A DNA stretch of 5,673 bases. Source: CAG-533 sp963645165. GTDB lineage: Bacteria > Bacillota_I > Bacilli_A > RF39 > UBA660. Below are positions 5,595 to 5,673 of the stretch, one piece after another. Location of the stretch: positions 1 to 5,673 of the forward strand of contig CAVIQT010000080.1 of NCBI GenBank assembly GCA_963645165.1, in the 5' to 3' direction. The position numbers were made by a program, and so were the translations under genes. Every line of letters begins with the position of its first letter. The first letter of the stretch is position 1. The notes below the pieces were generated by a model, which was not told the DNA's origin, did not search any database, and saw nothing but the letters and a program-made list of their open reading frames with translations.

Positions 5595-5673
5595 TATCTT
5601 CACCCTTATATATCTTATGTAATAAATTCTTAAAATAAACCATAATAAGAGTATGAAAAGAAATATAATAGTC
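5581..5673 (-). CDS. Possible C-terminal end of an upstream minus-strand gene (5' partial)
   Basis: On the minus strand a frame open from the right edge runs about 30 codons to TGA 5583-5581, ending LLHKIYKGEDNEYY. It overlaps the start of the DUF2624-like gene by 14 bp, as expected for a tightly packed operon. Its codons (TAT, TTT, AAT, TTA, GAA, GGT) match the habits of the window's genes. The frame of the DUF2624-like gene is also open here and would give a hydrophobic stretch, but with less typical codons. The visible part is too short to name a product. Confidence 0.35.
   Translation of the reverse strand, partial: DYYISFHTLIMVYFKNLLHKIYKGEDNEYY
5600..5607 (-). promoter_or_regulatory. 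Ribosome binding site that sets the DUF2624-like start
   Basis: Read on the minus strand, AAGGGTGA precedes ATG 5594 with a five-base spacer. The in-frame GTG at 5603-5601 is part of this site, so the true start is the ATG. Confidence 0.75.

Noticed and set aside
5595..5603. A GTG start at 5603 for the minus-strand gene
   Set aside because: This GTG is part of the Shine-Dalgarno sequence AAGGGTGA, correctly spaced for the ATG at 5594.
1..5673. Mycoplasma genetic code (TGA as Trp)
   Set aside because: All 11 Trp codons in the confident genes are TGG and no in-frame TGA occurs, which would be surprising in so AT-rich a genome using that code.
1..5673. tRNA or rRNA genes, CRISPR arrays, insertion sequences
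   Set aside because: No cloverleaf-like segment, regularly spaced repeats, transposase fragment or flanking target duplications were seen.

Overview
The window is strongly AT-rich and carries Bacilli-type genes: a ParC-type topoisomerase subunit, a YlbD/YlbE pair, and an endonuclease IV gene next to a small DUF2624-like gene. All 11 Trp codons in the confidently called genes are TGG, and none is TGA, so the standard bacterial code fits better than the Mycoplasma code. Most ribosome binding sites have a GGTGA core. Together this suggests an uncultured gut-type Bacillota lineage near the Erysipelotrichia, RF39 or Mycoplasmatota-related Bacilli. That placement is an inference from gene content and composition, not a proven one.

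Layout: (1) Positions 1-641 hold the 3' end of a gene for an exported or surface protein with a C-terminal lectin-like, hypervariable-looking domain. Its end contains a locally GC-rich stretch followed by an inverted repeat, which resembles the target site of a diversity-generating retroelement. (2) A terminator hairpin overlaps the stop codon and also the -35 box of the next promoter. (3) parC occupies 708-3200, starts at GTG, and encodes topoisomerase IV subunit A without a neighbouring parE. (4) A long hairpin lies between parC and ylbD and buries the ylbD ribosome binding site. (5) ylbD and ylbE overlap by one base. (6) A near-consensus promoter overlaid by an inverted repeat drives an orphan prepilin gene at 3889-4401, which ends in a clear terminator. 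(7) A promoter with an extended -10 drives nfo (endonuclease IV) at 4487-5362. (8) On the minus strand, converging on nfo with a 14-bp overlap, lies a small DUF2624-like gene, preceded by the likely tail of another minus-strand gene that leaves the window.

The middle and right parts look like chromosomal housekeeping: chromosome decatenation, AP-site repair and conserved small Bacilli proteins. Two cell-surface genes, the left-edge protein and the prepilin, are set among them. Intergenic spaces are very short, and terminators, promoters and ribosome binding sites overlap one another. No RNA gene, CRISPR array, transposase or origin was recognised, and no gap exceeds 300 bases.
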